Source of the DNA: Arthrobacter zhaoxinii
GTDB lineage: Bacteria; Actinomycetota; Actinomycetes; Actinomycetales; Micrococcaceae
Direction of reading: 5' to 3'
Length of the DNA stretch: 64,000 bases
NCBI RefSeq assembly: GCF_024385505.1
Contig: NZ_JANFLT010000008.1
Span: forward strand, 1 to 64,000
A program made the position numbers and the translations under genes. Positions 61,196 to 64,000 of the stretch are shown here, piece after piece (position 1 is the first letter of the stretch; every line of letters starts with the position of its first letter). The notes under the pieces are model-generated. The model was not told the origin of the DNA and did not search any database. It saw only the letters and a program-made list of their open reading frames with translations.

Positions 61196-61897
61196 ATGGC
61201 AACAGTAATCCTCGTACGGCACGGCCGCACCACAGCGAACGCCACCGGAGTGCTGGCCGGCCGGACCCCCGGCGTCGAACTCGACCAGGTGGGCCGCGAG
61301 CAGGCCGCCGCGACCGGCGACCGGCTCGCCGTCGTGCCCCTCGCCGGAGTGGTATCCAGTCCCCTGGACCGCTGCCGGCAGACCGCGCAGTTCATCCTCG
61401 ACCGCCAGACCGGCACCCCGCATGCACCGGTCGACGTCGACCTCACCGAGTGCGACTACGGCTCCTGGCAGGGCCGCACGCTCGAGGAGCTCGCGAAGGA
61501 GAAGCTGTGGGCGACGGTGCAGTCACAGCCCTCCGCCGTCACCTTTCCCGGCGGCGAGTCCATGGCCGCGATGCAGGCCCGCTCGGTAGCGGCAATCCGG
61601 CGCCACGATGCAGCCTTCGAAGCCGAGCACGGGCCGGGGGCCGCGTGGGTGGCGGTGAGCCACGGGGACATCATCAAGTCGGTCCTTGCCGACGCGCTCG
61701 GCATGCACCTGGACATGTTCCAACGCATCAACGTGGGCCCGGCCTCCGTGTCGATCGTGCACTACGGCGCGGGACGTCCCACCGTCCTGGCGACCAACAC
61801 CGACGCCGGGGACCTGTCCTGGCTGGCGGCCAGGCCGACGTCGGACGATGCGCCGGTCGGCGGTGGTGCAGGTCACGCGGCACCGCCGGCCCGATGA
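61196..61897 (+). CDS. Histidine phosphatase (MSMEG_4193-type)
   Basis: A 233-aa phosphoglycerate-mutase-like phosphatase. The catalytic L-V-R-H-G-R-T has His9, and the second His is in V-S-H-G-D near residue 153. It is the first gene of a conserved actinobacterial trio with DUF3090 and SCO1664-type proteins. TACTCT lies 6 nt before the ATG, and GGGGAG directly abuts it, so a leaderless start is likely, as for the gene at 3589. Confidence 0.9.
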   Translation: MATVILVRHGRTTANATGVLAGRTPGVELDQVGREQAAATGDRLAVVPLAGVVSSPLDRCRQTAQFILDRQTGTPHAPVDVDLTECDYGSWQGRTLEELAKEKLWATVQSQPSAVTFPGGESMAAMQARSVAAIRRHDAAFEAEHGPGAAWVAVSHGDIIKSVLADALGMHLDMFQRINVGPASVSIVHYGAGRPTVLATNTDAGDLSWLAARPTSDDAPVGGGAGHAAPPAR

Positions 61898-61912
61898 GCC
61901 TAGAGTAGTTCC

Positions 61913-62473
61913 ATGCCTACAACCGTTCACGATTTCGACTGGCCGGACCGCGTCGTCGTCGGCACTGTCGGCGTCCCGGGCCAGCGCACGTTCTACCTGC
62001 AGGTGCGCGCCGGGAAGCAGATTGTCAGCATCGCCCTGGAGAAGCTGCAGTCGGCGCAGCTCGCCGAGAAGATCGACGAGATCCTCGACCAGCTCATGAC
62101 CGTCGACGGCAACCCCTTCCATGTTCCCGCGAGCACTCCCCTGGAGCTCGTGGACAATGACGATCTCGAGGCCGTTCAGGAACAGTTCCGCGCCGGGGTG
62201 ATGAGCCTGGGCTGGGATCCGACGACGGCGCAGGTCGTCATCGAGGCCTACCCTCTCGAAGAGGTGGATGAGGACGACGACGGCTTCCTCGAGGATGACG
62301 ACGACGCGACCGACGACGCCGAAGAGGTCCTGCGGGTGCGGATGCCGGTCGGCACGGCCCGGGCCTTCGCGAAGCGCACGCGGGAAGTGGTGGGCGCCGG
62401 GCGTCCGATCTGCGTGATCTGCGGTCAGCCGATCGACGCCGACGGGCACACCTGCACCTTCCCCGAGGCCTGA
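61913..62473 (+). CDS. DUF3090 family protein
   Basis: A 186-aa conserved actinobacterial protein of unknown function. The C-terminal region has C-V-I-C-G-Q-P-I-D-A-D-G-H-T-C, likely a small zinc site, after a very acidic stretch (D/E-rich, about 118-140). It sits between the histidine phosphatase and the SCO1664-type gene and overlaps the latter by 1 nt (TGATG), so the three act together. Confidence 0.88.
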   Translation: MPTTVHDFDWPDRVVVGTVGVPGQRTFYLQVRAGKQIVSIALEKLQSAQLAEKIDEILDQLMTVDGNPFHVPASTPLELVDNDDLEAVQEQFRAGVMSLGWDPTTAQVVIEAYPLEEVDEDDDGFLEDDDDATDDAEEVLRVRMPVGTARAFAKRTREVVGAGRPICVICGQPIDADGHTCTFPEA

Positions 62474-63240
62474 TGCCCGCGCCCGACCTGGTGACCGCGG
62501 AGCTGACGCTCACCGGCCGCCTGACGACGGCGTCCAACGCCACCTTCCTGGCCAGCATCGGCGACGCGGCGGTCGTGTACAAACCGATCGCCGGCGAGAA
62601 ACCGCTCTGGGACTTCCCCGACGGCTGCCTCGCGCACCGGGAGGTCGCCGCCTACCTGGTGTCAGAGGTTCTCGGCTGGAACATCGTGCCGCGCACCTGG
62701 CTGCGGGACGGCCGGTTCGGCGAGGGCATGGTGCAGCTCTGGCAGGAGACCGACCCCGAGCAGACTGCGGTCGACCTGGTGTCGGCGGACGACGTGCCTG
62801 GCACCGGATGGAAAGAGGTCCTCCAGGGTCAGGACGAAACCGGGCGGATCGTCTTCCTCATTCACGAAGACACTTCGGCGCTGCGGCGGATGGCGGTGTT
62901 CGACGTTCTCGTCAACAATGCCGATCGCAAGGGCGACCATGTCCTGGCCATGTCCGACGGGCACCGGTACGGCGTGGACCACGGGCTGACCTTCCACAGC
63001 GAGCACAAGCTGCGGACGGTGCTGTGGGGGTGGATCGGGGATGCGTTGAGCGTCGAGGAACTTGCGGGTGTTGACCGGGTTCTCTCGGGGCTCGAGGGCG
63101 AGTTGGGCCGGGACCTGGCGAAGCTGCTTACCGCTGAGGAAGTCGCGTCGTTTGCTGCTCGTTGCGCCCGGTTGCGTTCGGCTGGCCGGTTTCCGGCTCC
63201 GAGCGGTGACATGCCCGCGGTGCCCTGGCCGTTGTTTTAG
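62473..63240 (+). CDS. SCO1664-family kinase-fold protein
   Basis: A 255-aa protein with a phosphatidylinositol-3/4-kinase-like fold. V-Y-K-P near residues 35-38 carries the nucleotide-binding Lys. N-N-A-D-R-K-G-D-H near 148-156 is the catalytic loop, and G-V-D-H-G-L-T-F near 169 supplies the metal-binding Asp. The phosphate acceptor is unknown. The gene is translationally coupled to DUF3090. Confidence 0.88.
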   Translation: MPAPDLVTAELTLTGRLTTASNATFLASIGDAAVVYKPIAGEKPLWDFPDGCLAHREVAAYLVSEVLGWNIVPRTWLRDGRFGEGMVQLWQETDPEQTAVDLVSADDVPGTGWKEVLQGQDETGRIVFLIHEDTSALRRMAVFDVLVNNADRKGDHVLAMSDGHRYGVDHGLTFHSEHKLRTVLWGWIGDALSVEELAGVDRVLSGLEGELGRDLAKLLTAEEVASFAARCARLRSAGRFPAPSGDMPAVPWPLF

Positions 63241-63339
63241 GTCAGCGACACTTGGGCACTACCGGTTGAGGGCGATTTCTTTGCCTGTTTCCCTAACCGG
63301 ACGACCGTTTCCGTACCAACCCCAAGCTCTCCACACACG

Positions 63340-63585
63340 TCACCGAACGGTGCGCACCAGATAGTCCAGAGCCCGGCAGGCCCGCCAACCAGTCCATATG
63401 GCAAAGATGCCCGCTCCTACGGCGGCAACAGCGGCAAAGACTGCCAGCAGCGACGGCTGCCCCGCGAGTCCGGCGGCCGGGTCGATCCCAACCGTGAACG
63501 CGGCAAATAGTGTGCAGCCGACAGATACAAGCCACAGCACCAGCGTGGCGGTGAACATTCCGGCGACCGGGTGCGGACGGTTCAT
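63340..63585 (-). CDS. Small two-helix membrane protein
   Basis: An 81-aa protein with two membrane helices (about 8-30 and 40-60), possibly an extended amphipathic end. I do not recognise the family. A good AGGGGGG ribosome site precedes the ATG at 63585. Confidence 0.6.
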   Translation of the reverse strand: MNRPHPVAGMFTATLVLWLVSVGCTLFAAFTVGIDPAAGLAGQPSLLAVFAAVAAVGAGIFAIWTGWRACRALDYLVRTVR

Positions 63586-63710
63586 CAGTTTCCCCCCTGA
63601 AGATGACAACCGGCTCAGCGTATCCCACCGTCCAAGTGGAGCCGTCGTGCCATGACGGTTATTCGGGGTCGCCTTGGCGTGACGGCAACACACCGGCTGC
63701 TAAATCCGTC

Positions 63711-64000
63711 CTACTGGGAGTTCAGATACAGTTCGTAGTCGGCCGCCGCTGCCATGATGTCGTCATAGGTGACGAAATCGTATCCCTCCAGAAGATAGGG
63801 GCGGTGTGATTCCATCCCGTTGCTACAAACGACGTCGTCGTGCCAGTCGTAGTTGAACGTTTCACTGTACCGACAAGTCCATCCGGGGGCTTCAGGGAAT
63901 GCGTCATTCATCAGCCTGCGGATCTCATCTTGGTCCGGTTCCCAGTACGAATCGGGTACGTCATCGCTGGGGGTATTGTCGTCAAGCTCTTGATATCCAG
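63711..64000 (-). CDS. Hypothetical protein, 5' end beyond the window
   Basis: The minus-strand frame from the right edge to a stop at 63711 reads a continuous acidic, aromatic-rich protein (G-Y-Q-E-L-D-D-N-T-P at the edge; D-Y-E-L-Y-L-N-S-Q at the end). There is no visible start before 64000, though an internal ATG is at 63911. I do not recognise it. The codon use is slightly less GC-rich than its neighbours. Confidence 0.55.
   Translation of the reverse strand, partial: GYQELDDNTPSDDVPDSYWEPDQDEIRRLMNDAFPEAPGWTCRYSETFNYDWHDDVVCSNGMESHRPYLLEGYDFVTYDDIMAAAADYELYLNSQ

Overview
The window is high-GC DNA from an actinomycete, most likely Arthrobacter sensu lato (Micrococcaceae). The evidence is the strong G/C bias at third codon positions, GTG/TTG starts, probable leaderless genes, and actinobacterial families such as the histidine phosphatase / DUF3090 / SCO1664 trio, LytR_C, DUF222-HNH, a DinB2-type polymerase and the RuMP pair hxlB-hxlA. 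About 60 protein genes are packed with short gaps. I saw no rRNA, tRNA, CRISPR array or intact insertion sequence.

Region by region. 1-9.4 kb: malate synthase; a FrnE-like DsbA protein behind a SigR/SigH-type promoter; an overlapping conserved-protein/LytR_C pair; a HAD phosphatase; an SDR; a peroxidase; a 2OG-Fe(II) oxygenase; and a BCCT betaine carrier. 9.7-18.8 kb: fmdB-fmdA (formamidase), a large old-yellow-enzyme reductase, a TetR/MFS pair, then an operon of an atypical SDR plus hxlB and hxlA for formaldehyde fixation, preceded by a second SigR/SigH-type promoter, then an alpha/beta hydrolase. 18.9-23.2 kb: a DUF222-HNH protein, a small HTH gene with a Clp-N protein under a palindromic operator, a methyltransferase and a membrane protein.

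23.2-35.6 kb is the functional centrepiece: a sialic-acid (amino sugar) catabolic locus. nanR-nagB-nagA run leftward. A Tat-exported binding protein, a permease, a fused permease-ATPase, a second ATPase, nanA, nanK, nanE, an HSL-type esterase and a tatA paralogue run rightward in one overlapping operon. Together they import a sialic acid, cleave it to ManNAc, phosphorylate and epimerise that to GlcNAc-6-P, and deacetylate and deaminate it to fructose-6-P. Two related dyads in the divergent promoter region are candidate NanR sites.

35.6-47.9 kb: a small helical protein, a quinone reductase, two OpgB-like phosphoglycerol-transferase paralogues 5.9 kb apart with a shared promoter, a carboxyethylornithine synthase/alanine dehydrogenase-like enzyme, an HxlR/aldo-keto reductase pair, DinB2 with isoleucine at the steric gate, an amino-acid permease, and a cNMP-binding/TrxR-like fusion without its CxxC. 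47.9-64 kb: an EAL-PhzF overlap, an FMO-SDR-acetamidase group, an ABC exporter, a DUF3060 lipoprotein, MerR, an APC permease, a truncated GrpB gene, and the conserved trio.

The best candidates for something new are the esterase and tatA at the end of the sialic-acid operon, the probable SigR/SigH control of formaldehyde fixation, the self-contained HTH/Clp-N module, and the twin OpgB-like genes. All functional calls come from reading the sequence; no database search was run.
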